DNA from: Caldilineaceae bacterium
GTDB taxonomy: Bacteria; Chloroflexota; Anaerolineae; Caldilineales; Caldilineaceae
NCBI GenBank assembly: GCA_019637685.1
Contig: JAHBVF010000010.1
Location: forward strand, 62,001-126,000
Reading direction: 5' to 3'
DNA: 64,000 bases
Both the position numbers and the translations under genes were made by a program. Positions 20,414 to 30,709 of the stretch are shown here, piece after piece. Numbering within the stretch: position 1 is the stretch's first letter; each line of letters starts with the position of its first letter. The notes beneath the pieces are model-generated. The model was not told the origin of the DNA, did not search any database, and was given only the letters and a program-made list of their open reading frames with translations.

Positions 20414-20450
20414 GTGGAGAGAGGGGAATCGATCGTTCCCCTCTCTCCAC
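20414..20450 (+). terminator. Intercistronic 15-bp hairpin before permease gene
   Basis: GTGGAGAGAGGGGAA (20414-20428) pairs perfectly with 20436-20450 across a 7-base loop. There is no T-tract, so it is more likely an attenuating or mRNA 3'-end-protecting structure that lowers permease expression relative to the binding protein. Confidence 0.5.
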
Positions 20451-20493
20451 AACCGTATGTTGTCGTATCGTCCGCCTGCGAGAGGGTTTTCCC

Positions 20494-21492
20494 ATGTTCA
20501 ATTACATTCTGCGTCGGCTTCTCATTTCGGTGATTGTCCTCATCGCTATTGCGACAACTTCCTTTTTCATCATTCAGCTACCGCCCGGTGACTTTGCATC
20601 CACCTACAAAACGTTCCTGATCCAAACTGGCGGGTTGACTGAGGATCGGGCCGAAGAGATGACCCAACTGGTGCGTGAGCAATACGGCCTGGATCAACCC
20701 GTTTATCTTCAATTCTTTTCTTGGGTGAAAGGTATTGTCACTGAGGGCAAGTTTGGCTATTCCTTTGCCTACCGGCGGGATGCCGGCGAAATTATTCTGG
20801 ATCGGTTTCCCAAGACGCTGATGTTGGCCCTGCTAGCCCACGCCATCTCCACTTTTGTGGGTGTATTCGCGGGGATTTATGTAGCCCCGCGCCAGTACGG
20901 CGCGGCCGACAATATATTGAGTGTCATCGCATTTATTCTGACTTCCATTCCCCGCTTTTTTATAGCACTCGTGATCCTATACGTCCTCGTCTTTGTCTTC
21001 CGCCAGCATCATCTGACATCCTTTTTCTCGCCTGAATATGTGGTCGCGCCCTGGTCCTGGGGCAAATTTGTCGATCTGGTCCAGCACATCTGGCCTGTGG
21101 TATTGATTGCGGGGTTGGGCGGTGTGGCCCGCAATATGCGTGTGATGCGTGGCAATCTGCTGGATGTGCTCAACGCGCAGTACGTAACCACCGCCCGCTC
21201 CAAGGGGCTGCGCGAGAGTACTGTGATGTATCACCACGCCGTTCCCAATGCCCTGCACCCGATGGTCGCCTATCAGGGCACAGTGTTGCCCTATATGCTG
21301 CAAGGCGAACTGGAAGCCACAATCGTAATGGGAATTCCCACCCTCGGGCCAATTCTCTATCAGGCCCTGGCGACACAGGACGTCTATCTGTCGGGCGGCG
21401 CGCTGTTGATTATTGCCGCGCTGATTGTGTTGGGCAACCTGCTGGCTGATCTCTACCTGGCCGTTCTGGATCCGCGTATTCGCTATAGCTGA
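20494..21492 (+). CDS. ABC transporter permease (DppB/OppB type)
   Basis: 332 residues with six predicted membrane helices. The N-terminus is the classic [20 protein letters not shown], followed by a periplasmic loop ([22 protein letters not shown]) and the cytoplasmic EAA-like loop [23 protein letters not shown] that contacts the ATPases. The ATG at 20494 is preferred over in-frame upstream codons because GAGAGGG precedes it and the hydrophobic start matches homologues. It forms the membrane channel with the DppC-type permease. It sits 142 bases after the binding-protein gene, separated by two hairpins. Confidence 0.93.
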   Translation: MFNYILRRLLISVIVLIAIATTSFFIIQLPPGDFASTYKTFLIQTGGLTEDRAEEMTQLVREQYGLDQPVYLQFFSWVKGIVTEGKFGYSFAYRRDAGEIILDRFPKTLMLALLAHAISTFVGVFAGIYVAPRQYGAADNILSVIAFILTSIPRFFIALVILYVLVFVFRQHHLTSFFSPEYVVAPWSWGKFVDLVQHIWPVVLIAGLGGVARNMRVMRGNLLDVLNAQYVTTARSKGLRESTVMYHHAVPNALHPMVAYQGTVLPYMLQGELEATIVMGIPTLGPILYQALATQDVYLSGGALLIIAALIVLGNLLADLYLAVLDPRIRYS

Positions 21493-21555
21493 TTTGTGGA
21501 GAGACAGCACCCTTGCCTGCGCATTTTATAATCCGTTTTTGGGAGATTGGCTTCT

Positions 21556-22689
21556 ATGGCTGAAGTTATAATGGAAGTGGAAAAGGTGGAAACGGGCACA
21601 ACAATCCAATTGAGCGAAAGCTACTTTCAATTAGTGTGGCGTCGCTTTCGACGCAGCAAGCCCGCGATTATCGGCGGTCTGATCGTCTTGCTGCTGGGTG
21701 TGCTGGCTATCTTCGCTGAATTTTTTGCACCCTATCCTCTCAACTACACCAACGCGCGGGACGCTTTCATCCCTCCTTCCCGGATTCGTCTGATCGACTA
21801 CCAGGGCAATCTCCATTTGCGCCCGTTTGTCTACCCTCTGGTCGTGACAGTTGACCCCAAAACATTTGTGCCCGACTGGACCGAAGACTACGACAAAATC
21901 TATCCCATCCGCTTTTTTGTAAGGGGGTGGGAATACAAACTGCTGGGCCTGATCCCCATGGATTTGCACCTGTTCGGCGTAGAAGAAGGCGGCAATCTCT
22001 ATCTGTTGGGGACAGACAAACTGGGTGCTGATCTGTGGAGCAAGGCTGGCGAAGCCGGACGCATCTCTCTTTCCATGAGTATCTTCGGAACACTGGTCAG
22101 TGTTATTATCGGCGCGGCAGTCGGTGTTGTTTCTGGCTATTACGGCGGCTGGTTCGATAATATCACCCAGCGTTTTGTGGAGTTCCTCTCCGCTTTCCCC
22201 CAGTTGGCGCTCTGGCTTTCTCTGGCTGCCATCGTCCCCCGCACGTGGGACTCGTTCCGCATCTTTCTGATTATGGCCTTTATTTTCGCGCTGCTTTCGT
22301 GGACAACCCTGGCACGGGAAGTGCGGGGCAAAATTCTTTCCCTGCGCGAGACAGATTTTGTGCTGGCGGCCAAAGAGATGGGCGCGTCGGATGCACGGAT
22401 TATGTTTCTACATCTCCTGCCCAACACATTCAGCCACATTATCGTTGTGTTGACCCTGACCATTCCGGGGATTATCCTGGCCGAAGCCTTCCTCAGCTTC
22501 CTGGGCATTGGCATCCAGCGCCCGCTGATCAGTTGGGGACTGCTCATGCAAGACGCACAAAATCTGCGAACCCTGGGCGAGACGCCCTGGATTATGACTC
22601 CAGCCCTTTATATTATCGCAGCCGTACTGGGCTTCAACCTGCTGGGTGATGGCCTGCGTGACGCGGCTGATCCCTATGCCATTTCATAA
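21556..22689 (+). CDS. ABC transporter permease (DppC/OppC type)
   Basis: 377 residues. A cytoplasmic N-terminus and first helix ([23 protein letters not shown]) are followed by a periplasmic insert of about 110 residues before the remaining helices; this large loop is common in Chloroflexota-type DppC proteins. The EAA-like loop is [22 protein letters not shown]. The ATG at 21556 is favoured by GGGAGA nine bases upstream; a TTG three codons earlier is also possible. It pairs with the DppB-type permease and precedes the multiheme cytochrome gene by 21 bases. Confidence 0.92.
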   Translation: MAEVIMEVEKVETGTTIQLSESYFQLVWRRFRRSKPAIIGGLIVLLLGVLAIFAEFFAPYPLNYTNARDAFIPPSRIRLIDYQGNLHLRPFVYPLVVTVDPKTFVPDWTEDYDKIYPIRFFVRGWEYKLLGLIPMDLHLFGVEEGGNLYLLGTDKLGADLWSKAGEAGRISLSMSIFGTLVSVIIGAAVGVVSGYYGGWFDNITQRFVEFLSAFPQLALWLSLAAIVPRTWDSFRIFLIMAFIFALLSWTTLAREVRGKILSLRETDFVLAAKEMGASDARIMFLHLLPNTFSHIIVVLTLTIPGIILAEAFLSFLGIGIQRPLISWGLLMQDAQNLRTLGETPWIMTPALYIIAAVLGFNLLGDGLRDAADPYAIS

Positions 22690-22710
22690 ACTATCGCATC
22701 AATCGACTGG

Positions 22711-24483
22711 ATGAAATTCTTTTTGCGCAAGCTCCTTCTCTCCACTATCTTTCTGGGGTTTTTGACGCTGATTGTCATGCTGGCCCTCCATAATAGCAGA
22801 CCGGTTGATGCCCAAACCGGACCCGGCGCGCCTGCCGCACAGGGCAGGCTTATTGGGCAGGTGATGGATACCAAAGGCCCCGTGGCCGGCGCAACCGTGA
22901 AAGTCCAACTGACCAGCATCACCGATACCAGCGACGAAGACGGATCTTTTGTGCTGGCCGGGCTTGTCAGCGGGGAAACCTTTACGGTGACGGCCTGGGC
23001 GCCGGGCCATTATATTGCCTGGACCACAGGCGTAGCAGACGGGGAACCCATCAGCCTGACATTGGAAGCTTATTACGTTTCCGACAACCACGCGTATGAA
23101 TGGTTTTCTGAGGACGGAATCGAGGGATCGGCCAGTTGTGGCTCCTGCCATCCGTCCTACGGCGAATGGAAACAGAGCGCACACGGCACAGCAGCCAGCA
23201 ATCCCCGCTTTTTGGGTATGTATATGGGAACGGATATGGACGGCAATCGAAGCCCCGACCCCATCCGAAACAATTTGGGCATCACCCAACCCCCGGATTT
23301 GACGAAACCCTATTATGGACCGGGTTTTTTGTTGGACAACCCAAACCGCACAGGCAACTGTGCCACCTGTCACACACCCGTTGCGGGCAAAATTTCGAAC
23401 GCGCAGAACTGCGGCTGGTCTGGCTGTCACGCCTCCACCACAAGCGGCTATGCAGGCCCCAATATTCTTGACCCCGGCGTCTCGCCCATTCAATTGACGG
23501 GTGACGCGGCCGAAGGCATTTCATGCGAGTTTTGCCACAAAACAGAAAAAGTCTACATCAACTCCAAGACGGGTCTGCCATTTGAAGATTCCCCCGGCAT
23601 CCTGTCAATGCGTCTGTTGCGACCGGAGGCAGGCCACGACCTGTTTTTTGGCACATTGGACGATGTGGTGCGCCCGGAGTTGGCCGCGGCCAGAGACGCG
23701 TATTTGCCGGCCATGCGAGAGAGCAGCTTTTGCGCCGGTTGTCATTATGGAGTGATGGGTGGGGTCGTGGGCAATATGCAGGTGACGGGCGGTGTGCTGG
23801 TGTATAGTTCGTACAGCGAATGGCTCGACAGCCCCTACAGCGATCCGGAGACGGGCAAAAGCTGCCAGGATTGCCACATGCCTGCGGCGGATTACAAGTA
23901 CGCGGCTTTTCCGGCCAAAGGTGGCCCTGTTCGCCCGGAAGGCCAGGTCCACAGCCACGCAATGCCGGGCGGCTATGACGAAGAACTGCTGCAGAATGCG
24001 CTCTCGCTCTCGGCCAATGCGCGGATGGTGGGGGGGCGGCTGTGGGTGACTGTAGATGTAACCAACGATCAGGCCGGACACGACGTGCCCACTGATTCGC
24101 CGTTGCGCCACGTGATTCTGCTGGTGGAAGCGACGGATGCTGCTGACCAAAAGCTGGTCTGGCGCAGCGGTGGGCGTCTCCCCGCTTGGGCCGGAGAATA
24201 CGAAGGGGAGCCGGGACGTATTTTTGCCAAAACCCTGCGCGATGACTGGACCGGCGAAATGCCCACCGGCGCGATTTGGCGACCAGTGACAATCGCCTCG
24301 GATACCCGCATTCCTGCCTTGTCCACCCGGCGCAGCAGCTTCTCATTCGCACCCCCGGATGCCGGTATAAGCAACATTCGGGTGCGGCTGATCTATCGGC
24401 GGGCTTGGCCGGACCTGAGCGAATGGAAAGGCTGGAATGATCCCGATATTTTGATGGAAGAGACAACCCTGACGTATCCATAA
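22711..24483 (+). CDS. Membrane-anchored multiheme cytochrome c with carboxypeptidase-like regulatory domain
   Basis: 590 residues. An N-terminal signal/anchor (residues 8-28) places the protein outside the membrane. Residues 45-118 form a carboxypeptidase-regulatory-like beta sandwich (GQVMDTKGPVAGATVKVQL). Five CxxCH heme sites follow at 143, 217, 272, 341 and 385, with a sixth expanded CxxxxCH site at 234-240. The last 180 residues are a beta-rich domain beginning around VTVDVTNDQAGHDVPT. The arrangement resembles cytochrome c554/hydroxylamine-oxidoreductase-like electron-transfer proteins, but no catalytic residues can be assigned. It sits inside a peptide-type ABC operon, 21 bases after the permease gene and 60 before the second ATPase gene. 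Its role there is unknown. Confidence 0.85.
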   Translation: MKFFLRKLLLSTIFLGFLTLIVMLALHNSRPVDAQTGPGAPAAQGRLIGQVMDTKGPVAGATVKVQLTSITDTSDEDGSFVLAGLVSGETFTVTAWAPGHYIAWTTGVADGEPISLTLEAYYVSDNHAYEWFSEDGIEGSASCGSCHPSYGEWKQSAHGTAASNPRFLGMYMGTDMDGNRSPDPIRNNLGITQPPDLTKPYYGPGFLLDNPNRTGNCATCHTPVAGKISNAQNCGWSGCHASTTSGYAGPNILDPGVSPIQLTGDAAEGISCEFCHKTEKVYINSKTGLPFEDSPGILSMRLLRPEAGHDLFFGTLDDVVRPELAAARDAYLPAMRESSFCAGCHYGVMGGVVGNMQVTGGVLVYSSYSEWLDSPYSDPETGKSCQDCHMPAADYKYAAFPAKGGPVRPEGQVHSHAMPGGYDEELLQNALSLSANARMVGGRLWVTVDVTNDQAGHDVPTDSPLRHVILLVEATDAADQKLVWRSGGRLPAWAGEYEGEPGRIFAKTLRDDWTGEMPTGAIWRPVTIASDTRIPALSTRRSSFSFAPPDAGISNIRVRLIYRRAWPDLSEWKGWNDPDILMEETTLTYP

Positions 24484-24543
24484 ACTTCGTGGGGCCGGCA
24501 GAAGAGCACCCTACTTTTTCTATTACTATCGAGTGGACAAAAA

Positions 24544-25632
24544 ATGAGCGAAAGCCGTGAGAAACGCACAGCCAAACGCGGGGCCGAACCACAGATGGCC
24601 TGGAAGGAGACGGGCGGGTCTGCCAGCAACTATATTCTTGAAGTTAAAGACCTGAAACAGCATTTCCCGATCCAGCGGGGGCTTTTTCAACGGGTTGTCG
24701 GCCACGTGAAGGCCGTGGATGGCGTCAGCTTCTATCTGCGCGAGCAGGAGGTGCTGGGCATTGTGGGGGAAAGCGGCTGCGGCAAGACGACTACTGGCCG
24801 CTCGATTTTGCGCCTGTATGAACCCACCAGCGGCGAAGTCCTCTATCGTCGAGCCGACGGCAGCCAGGTGGATGTCACGAAAATCGGTAAGGCTGAGATG
24901 ATGCATCTGCGCCGGGAAATGCGCATGATTTTCCAGGATCCCTTCAGCTCCCTCAACCCCCGGCTGACAGTGAGGGATATTATTGGCGAGCCGCTGATCA
25001 TCCACAAAGTGGCCCGCGGCAATGAAATGGCAAAACGGGTCGAAGAGTTGATGAACAGCGTGGGGTTGGACCCGGCCTATATGGGCCGCTATCCCCACGA
25101 ATTTTCTGGCGGCCAGCGGCAGCGCATTGGTCTGGCCCGCACACTGGCGCTAAACCCGCGCCTTATTATCGCGGACGAGCCGGTCTCTGCGCTGGATGTA
25201 TCGGTTCAGGCCCAGGTACTCAATCTCTTGCAGGACATCAAAGAACGGATGGGGCTGACGATCATTTTTATCGCCCACGATCTATCCGTGGTGGAGCACA
25301 TCTGCGACCGTATTGCGGTGATGTATCTGGGAAAAATTGTGGAGATGGCCGACTCGGACGAGCTTCTGCGCCGCCCCCTCCATCCCTATACCGAAGCGCT
25401 GGTCTCGGCTGTGCCCCCGGCGGATCCAGACATTCACGTTAACCGGATTATTCTGGAAGGGGACGTGCCCAGCCCCGTCAATCCGCCGTCCGGCTGCGTC
25501 TTCCATCCCCGCTGTCTTTATGCCAAAGATGTGTGCAAGCAGGAAGAGCCAGAACTGCGTGAGCTAAAACCGGAGCACTTTGTCAGTTGTCATTTGGCCG
25601 AAGAGATTGAACTCGTAGGTATTGGAGCGTAA
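24544..25632 (+). CDS. Peptide/oligosaccharide ABC transporter ATPase (DppF/OppF type)
   Basis: 362 residues. Walker A is GESGCGKTT, signature [10 protein letters not shown], Walker [13 protein letters not shown], and the C-terminal oligopeptide extension ends [15 protein letters not shown]. DppF-type features include [27 protein letters not shown] near the N-terminus. It forms a heterodimer with the ATPase encoded at 16943. The ATG at 24544 follows the cytochrome gene by 60 bases. The N-terminal 25 residues are charged and extra compared with the family core, so a later internal start cannot be excluded. Confidence 0.93.
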   Translation: MSESREKRTAKRGAEPQMAWKETGGSASNYILEVKDLKQHFPIQRGLFQRVVGHVKAVDGVSFYLREQEVLGIVGESGCGKTTTGRSILRLYEPTSGEVLYRRADGSQVDVTKIGKAEMMHLRREMRMIFQDPFSSLNPRLTVRDIIGEPLIIHKVARGNEMAKRVEELMNSVGLDPAYMGRYPHEFSGGQRQRIGLARTLALNPRLIIADEPVSALDVSVQAQVLNLLQDIKERMGLTIIFIAHDLSVVEHICDRIAVMYLGKIVEMADSDELLRRPLHPYTEALVSAVPPADPDIHVNRIILEGDVPSPVNPPSGCVFHPRCLYAKDVCKQEEPELRELKPEHFVSCHLAEEIELVGIGA

Positions 25633-25634
25633 CT

Positions 25635-25988
25635 GTGCAAAATAGCAGCCGTATTCTCGCCATCCTCTCCTATCTGCTCGTCTTTGTCGGTGCGCTCTTT
25701 GTTCTGCTTTTCAACCGCGAGGACGAATTTGCAGCCTTCCACGCCCGCCAGGCATTGGTGCTCTTTTTCACCGCGCTGCTGGGGCCGCTGGTCTGGGCTG
25801 TTGTCGGCTGGGTTCTGCTCTGGATTCCTACTGTGGGCGCGGTGGTCGCTTTCGCCCTTTTTGCCCTGGTCATCAGCCTGTTCCTGGCTATCCTGTATGC
25901 CTGGATTGCCGGGCTTGTCAGCGCGGCCCGTGCCGAACAAAGGCGTGTGCCTATGTTCGGCGAATTGGTTCGCTATTTGCCCCTGTAG
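25635..25988 (+). CDS. Small integral membrane protein, DUF4870/Tic20-like
   Basis: 117 residues with three hydrophobic helices (about 7-25, 42-64, 68-98) and the sequence FNREDEFAAFHARQALVLFF, which matches the DUF4870 pattern in which residues after the first helix read as xFHxxQ. The GTG start lies 2 bases beyond the preceding ATPase stop codon, so translation is probably coupled. No function is established for the family; its place as last gene of the ABC operon does not by itself prove a transport role. Confidence 0.75.
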   Translation: MQNSSRILAILSYLLVFVGALFVLLFNREDEFAAFHARQALVLFFTALLGPLVWAVVGWVLLWIPTVGAVVAFALFALVISLFLAILYAWIAGLVSAARAEQRRVPMFGELVRYLPL

Positions 25989-26122
25989 CACCAGAAAAGC
26001 AGGGGAAGCAGTATGACTTTCTTCTGATTTCCCAATCGCTCAGCCACCGGATACAATTGGTGATTGGGTGGTTTGTTCCCCACGTTCATTCACTTTCCCC
26101 ACCATTTTTGTAAAGGTTCCCC

Positions 26123-27481
26123 ATGACAAAAATCACATTTATCGGCGCAGGCAGCTTTGGCTTCACCCGCAAGTTGGTGCGAGACATTCTCACCTTCCCA
26201 TCTCTGGCCGATGCCACCATCTGTCTGATGGACATCGACCCCGTGAAACTTGGCTTTATCGAAAAGGCCATCAACCGCATTGTGACCGAAGGGAAATATC
26301 CTGCCCCGGTGGTCACGACGACCAGCCGGGAAGAAGCCCTGGAGGGCGCAGATTATGTAATCGTCACAGTCCTTGTGGGGCACATGGACATCTGGCGCAA
26401 TGACATTGAGATTCCTATGAAATACGGGATCGACACGAATATTGGCGACACCCGCGGCCCGTCTGGCATCTTTCGGGCCATGCGCACAGTGCCGGTGATG
26501 GTGGACATTGCCCGGGATATGGAGCGCCTCTGCCCCAACGCGGTGATGCTCAACTATACCAATCCTATGGTTCTCAACTGTCGGGCCATCCAGAGCCAGA
26601 CAAAAATTGTCGCCACCGGTCTCTGCCACAGTGTGCAGGGGACAGCCGAGATGCTGGCCCGCTGGATCGGCGCGCCCATGGAGGAGATTACCTTCACCTG
26701 CGCCGGCATCAATCACATGGCCTGGTATCTGGAATACAAATGGAAAGGGCAGGATGCCTACCCGCTGATCCGCCAGGCCATCACCGAGCGGGCCGAGATC
26801 TACAACGAGGAGCAGGTGCGCAACGAACTCTACCTGCACCTGGACTACTACCCCACCGAATCCAGCGGCCACCACTCCGAGTACAACCCCTGGTTCCGCA
26901 AGCGGCCTGATCTGATCGAAAAGTATTGCACCCACGGCACTGGCTGGAATCCGGGCGAGTATGCCTATGTGGTCAAGCGCCACGCGGAGCGGGAAGCCAC
27001 CTGGGAGACGCAGATCAACGAGTGGCTCAACGATCCCGCGCCCCTGGATTTGGAGCGGGGCCACGAGTACGCGGCCTATATCATCAACGGTCTGGAAGGG
27101 GGCACGCCTTTCCAGTTCAACGGCAATATGCCCAACGACGGGTTGATCGACAATCTGCCCCAGGGCGCGTGTGTGGAGATACCCGTGTGGGCCAGCCGGG
27201 ACGGGCTGCAATCTGTGCGGGTGGGCAGTCTGCCCCCGTCCGTGGCCATGCTGACTGGCCTGACTTCCCAGATCGAGGAGATGGCCGTGCAGGGCATTCT
27301 GGAAGGCGATCCCCGCAAAATTTTCCAGGCCATTCTCCACGACCCGCTTTCGTCGGCTGTGTTGACAATGTCTGAGATTCGGGAAATGGTCAACGAAATG
27401 TTGGCGGCCAACCGAGACTACCTGCCCACCTTCCGCCACTTCGAGGTGGAGGGCGACCGGCCCATGCACTTGCTGGCATAA
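26123..27481 (+). CDS. GH4 family glycosidase, alpha-galactosidase (MelA)-like
   Basis: 452 residues of glycoside hydrolase family 4, which uses NAD+ and a divalent metal in a redox-elimination mechanism. The dinucleotide loop [10 protein letters not shown] is at residues 6-15, followed by [17 protein letters not shown] (143-149), the metal/catalytic Cys168-His169 in GLCHSVQG, and GINHMAW (196-202). GLCHSVQG and [11 protein letters not shown] are typical of MelA-type alpha-galactosidases rather than phospho-glycosidases, but alpha-glucuronidase or galacturonidase activity is possible. ATG with AAAGG upstream. It is cytoplasmic and would act on oligosaccharides imported by a transporter such as the one just upstream. 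The neighbouring repeats isolate it as a single transcription unit. Confidence 0.88.
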   Translation: MTKITFIGAGSFGFTRKLVRDILTFPSLADATICLMDIDPVKLGFIEKAINRIVTEGKYPAPVVTTTSREEALEGADYVIVTVLVGHMDIWRNDIEIPMKYGIDTNIGDTRGPSGIFRAMRTVPVMVDIARDMERLCPNAVMLNYTNPMVLNCRAIQSQTKIVATGLCHSVQGTAEMLARWIGAPMEEITFTCAGINHMAWYLEYKWKGQDAYPLIRQAITERAEIYNEEQVRNELYLHLDYYPTESSGHHSEYNPWFRKRPDLIEKYCTHGTGWNPGEYAYVVKRHAEREATWETQINEWLNDPAPLDLERGHEYAAYIINGLEGGTPFQFNGNMPNDGLIDNLPQGACVEIPVWASRDGLQSVRVGSLPPSVAMLTGLTSQIEEMAVQGILEGDPRKIFQAILHDPLSSAVLTMSEIREMVNEMLAANRDYLPTFRHFEVEGDRPMHLLA

Positions 27482-27489
27482 ACAAAGGA

Positions 27490-27880
27490 AGACGGATTTT
27501 CACGGACAGGAGGGCTATGCACGGATAGAAAAGGCGGATAAAGTGCATTGGTCAGGATGACGCGGCAAGCGTGACAGTCAATGGACGCTCCACCATCATC
27601 CTGACCAATACACAATCTGTGAAAATCTGTGCCATCTATGGATGATTTCCGCTGTTATTGATGTCAGCCGGTCGTGCCGCCTGACTTGAAAATAGCCACT
27701 GATGAACGCGGATAAACACGGATAGAATCTGTGTAATCTGTGTCTTCTGCGCAAATCTGCGTCCCTATTTTCAGTGCTGGTTGTGTCCTACCGGGCATGC
27801 ACACTAACTGGAAATAGCCGCAGACAGCGCGGATGAATACAGATCGCTCTCGCTTCAACTCCATTCTATCTGTGTGCACC
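27490..27880. repeat. Composite palindromic repeat region between GH4 and NHL genes
   Basis: Fills the 530-base gap. An outer pair (CGGATTTTCACGGA at 27493, complement near 27616-27629, two mismatches) encloses a perfect 14-bp terminal inverted repeat ATTGGTCAGGATGA (27547-27560) with 27596-27609, which looks like a small MITE. It is followed by AACGCGGATAAACACGGAT (27704-27722) and related words up to 27880. No gene is seen in this interval. Confidence 0.6.
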
Positions 27881-28011
27881 GGTGGTTATTTTTTCTGTCT
27901 GGGACAGGCGGGAAGCGAAAGCCAAATCACTGGGTCACAGAGAGCACAGCGCTCCTTTTCGCGTAGAATCTGACAGCGGCTGCAAAATTCATCTTCTTGG
28001 CGGGAGCGGGT

Positions 28012-30159
28012 ATGTCACTTGCAGATCGATTCCAACAGATGTCTCCCAACACCGTCCACACGTTGGCTGGTGCAGGCTATCGGGTGGGGGGGCTGGCGCG
28101 GGATTCTGACGCTGGCTGGCCTATGGGCGTGGTGCGCAGCGTGGCCGCGCGCTGGCAAGGCGATCTGATCGTCGTTGATTATCACGCGCACCGGCTTTGG
28201 CGTATTGACAGCGCTGGCATTCTCCATTCCCTGGCGGGCGATGGCGTCCCCGGCCATTCGGGCGACGGCGGCCCCGCGCTGGCCGCCCGTTTCTACTGGC
28301 CCCACGACCTGACCCAGGACAAATGGGGCAACCTCTACCTCTCTGATCTGGGCAATCAGGTGATTCGCCGCATTGACGGCGAAACAGCCATTGTCACCCG
28401 TGTGGCCGGATCGGGCAGGGTGGGGCGGGGTGGCGATGGCGGCCCCGCGCTGGAGACCGAACTGGACACGACCTGTGGCGTGGCTGTCGACGACGCGGGC
28501 AATATCTTTCTGTCCAGCGAATGGGCCAACAACATCCGCCGGGTGGATGCCCAATCGGGCATTATCACACTCTTTGCCGGACAGAACGCGGCCCACGGAC
28601 CAGGGACAAATCTGCCTGCCAGCGGACCCGGACTGAGCCTGGCGGGCTATCACGGCGACGGCGGACCCGCGGCCGACGCGGCTTTTCGTCACCCGGAACA
28701 TTTGGCCTTTGACAGGGCTGGCAACCTGTACGTCTGCGACAATTCCAACGACCGCATCCGCAAGATTGACCGGCAGAGCGGCATCATCACAACCGTTTTT
28801 GGGACAGGACAGCGGGCCTCCAACGGCGACGGCGGACTGGCCGTAGAGGCGAGCACCCTCATGCCCGATGCCCTCTGTCTCGATGTCCACGGCAATCTGT
28901 ATGTGGGCGAGAAGTATGGCTACCGTATCCGCAAAGTAACCGCGGCCACGGGCATCGCCTCCACACTGGTGGGCAATGGCGTGCCCGGTTTTGGCGAGGA
29001 GGGGCTGCCCGGCGCGCAGACCCACACCAATTCTGTGGAGTGTGGCCTATGGGCCGACCCCGACGGCACACTCTTTTGGTCGGACTGTTCCGGGCGCTTG
29101 CGGCGCTACGACGGAGCGACGGGCATTGTCACAACTGTGCTGGGCGGGACAAGTGTCCACGATGGCGAAGCCGCGCTGGATGGCTTTCTCAACGGACCCG
29201 GCGGGCTGGCGGTGGGGCCAGATGGCACACTCTTTATCGCCGATGTCTGGAACCAGCGCGTCCGCGCCGTTGACCCGCGCACAGGCATTATTCGCACTGT
29301 GGCGGGCAACGGTGCGCGGGCCTTTGGCGGCGAGAATGGCCCGGCCACCGCGGCCTATCTGGGCAATCCCCACGACGTGGCTGTGGACGGGCAGGGGCGC
29401 ATTTTGATCGCGGACACACGCAACGGGCGCATCCGCCGTGTGGAAACGGATGGCACATTGCGCACGCTGGCCGGCACAACTCTCCCCTGGGACGCGGGTG
29501 AAGGGCGATGGGACAAAGGCGACAACGGCCCTGCCAACAGCGCCAGTTTTGGCGGCATCGAAGCGGTGGCCGTGGATGGCGAGGGTCACATATACGTGGG
29601 CGATTGCACCTTTGGGCGCATCCGCAAGATCGACGCTGCGAGTGGCATCATTACAACAATCGCCGGTGTGGGGATTCCCGGCTACAGCGGCGACGGCGGA
29701 CCGGCCACCCGCGCCCGCATCGGTGCGCCGACCGCTCTCGGCTTTGATCCGACGGGCAATCTCTACTTTGCGGATCGGGCCAGGCACGTAATTCGTCGCG
29801 TCGACTGCGGCGGAATGATTACGACGGTGGCTGGCTGTGGCGAAGCAGGCTTTTCGCCCGATGGCACACCGGCCATCTCCGCGCGCATGGACACTCCCCA
29901 CGGACTGACGCTTGCCCCTTCTGGCACGCTCTATTTTTCTGACTCGCGCAACAACCGGGTGCGCCGGGTGAGTCCTGACGGCAGATTGGAAACCGTTGCG
30001 GGTGGCTCCGCGCCAGGAGAGAGCGCAGACGGCCGGTTGGCAAGGCAGGCTAGGCTCAACGAGCCGCACGGCTTGGCCTGGTGGAAGTCAGATATACTCC
30101 TCATCAGCGACCACTACAACAACCGGATCAAAGCCGTGCGGGTGAAAGAGGAATTCTAG
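28012..30159 (+). CDS. NHL-repeat beta-propeller protein
   Basis: 715 residues made almost entirely of NHL repeats, each with motifs such as GDGGPA, ARFYWPHDL, GNLYLSDLGNQVIRRID and ITTVAG; about eleven to twelve repeats, enough for two six-bladed propellers. NHL propellers bind proteins, nucleic acids or ligands, and relatives include lactonase-like enzymes, but no catalytic metal site can be assigned. No signal peptide is apparent. The ATG at 28012 is chosen because GGGAG lies five bases upstream; a TTG five codons earlier is also in frame. It stands alone between two repeat-rich gaps. Specific function unknown. Confidence 0.85.
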   Translation: MSLADRFQQMSPNTVHTLAGAGYRVGGLARDSDAGWPMGVVRSVAARWQGDLIVVDYHAHRLWRIDSAGILHSLAGDGVPGHSGDGGPALAARFYWPHDLTQDKWGNLYLSDLGNQVIRRIDGETAIVTRVAGSGRVGRGGDGGPALETELDTTCGVAVDDAGNIFLSSEWANNIRRVDAQSGIITLFAGQNAAHGPGTNLPASGPGLSLAGYHGDGGPAADAAFRHPEHLAFDRAGNLYVCDNSNDRIRKIDRQSGIITTVFGTGQRASNGDGGLAVEASTLMPDALCLDVHGNLYVGEKYGYRIRKVTAATGIASTLVGNGVPGFGEEGLPGAQTHTNSVECGLWADPDGTLFWSDCSGRLRRYDGATGIVTTVLGGTSVHDGEAALDGFLNGPGGLAVGPDGTLFIADVWNQRVRAVDPRTGIIRTVAGNGARAFGGENGPATAAYLGNPHDVAVDGQGRILIADTRNGRIRRVETDGTLRTLAGTTLPWDAGEGRWDKGDNGPANSASFGGIEAVAVDGEGHIYVGDCTFGRIRKIDAASGIITTIAGVGIPGYSGDGGPATRARIGAPTALGFDPTGNLYFADRARHVIRRVDCGGMITTVAGCGEAGFSPDGTPAISARMDTPHGLTLAPSGTLYFSDSRNNRVRRVSPDGRLETVAGGSAPGESADGRLARQARLNEPHGLAWWKSDILLISDHYNNRIKAVRVKEEF

Positions 30160-30480
30160 CGCGGCCTTCGCTCTCTATTCCCCCGGCTGGCTGATCTGTG
30201 CGCTGGCCTGTGCCGTGACCGAGTCTCTATTTCGCCGCTTCCCCTGCCGGCCGTAGGGAATAATTTATCCTCGCGCGGATGCTGTCAGAAATGCCCGCGG
30301 CTTCGACGCTGTGGCAGATTTTGACCGCGGCGGTGATGCCCCACACCGGTTCCCAGACTATTAGCGGGCGTATGTTCCTCCCCCACCCATTTAGGCCCAA
30401 AGGGGCGTATCCTCTCTATCGCCGCGCCGCATACTCCTCGTCCGGCAGCATCCAGCGATTTGGAAAAAACTGTAGCGATC
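30160..30480. other. Gene-free stretch downstream of NHL gene
   Basis: No supported gene. Short reading frames on either strand have protein-like composition in places (minus strand around 30290-30400) but are interrupted and match nothing I recognise; it may be decayed coding sequence. Confidence 0.4.
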
Positions 30481-30605
30481 GGGCTGATGGTGAAAGAAGC
30501 CGGACGCAGATAAACGCAGAGGAACGCAGATTTTTCTCTGGATTAGCGTCTATCGGCGTTTATCCGCGTCCCATTTTTTGTTCCATCATCAGCCTGACCA
30601 GCACA
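30481..30605. repeat. ACGCAGATAAACGC palindromic repeat upstream of tetR gene
   Basis: Arms GACGCAGATAAACGC (30503-30517) and GCGTTTATCCGCGTC (30556-30570) pair with one mismatch. They are enclosed by GGCTGATGG and CCATCATCAGCC, and then a CCTGACCAGCACA end that resembles the TGGTCAGG ends at 27547 and 49619. Confidence 0.6.
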
Positions 30606-30628
30606 AATTTGGAAAAAAACTCACTATC

Positions 30629-30657
30629 TTGACAAGCGCGGTGGCTCGTTGTATGAT
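30629..30657 (+). promoter_or_regulatory. Strong sigma-70 promoter of tetR gene
   Basis: TTGACA (30629-30634), exactly 17 bases, TATGAT (30652-30657). One of the best promoter matches in the window; predicted start near 30664, directly before the operator. Confidence 0.75.
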
Positions 30658-30667
30658 GGGGTCATCA

Positions 30668-30684
30668 ACCGACCGACGGTCAGT
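30668..30684. promoter_or_regulatory. Probable TetR operator
   Basis: ACCGACCGACGGTCAGT is a 17-base palindrome centred on 30676 with one mismatched pair and the perfect core GACCG-A-CGGTC. It overlaps the predicted transcription start and precedes the tetR start codon, the standard site for autorepression. Confidence 0.65.
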
Positions 30685-30709
30685 CGATAGACAAATGGAA
30701 AAATAAACG

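Noticed and set aside
30280..30450. Possible gene fragment on the minus strand downstream of the NHL gene
   Set aside because: Protein-like stretches exist but are interrupted and match no family I can name, so no pseudogene is called.
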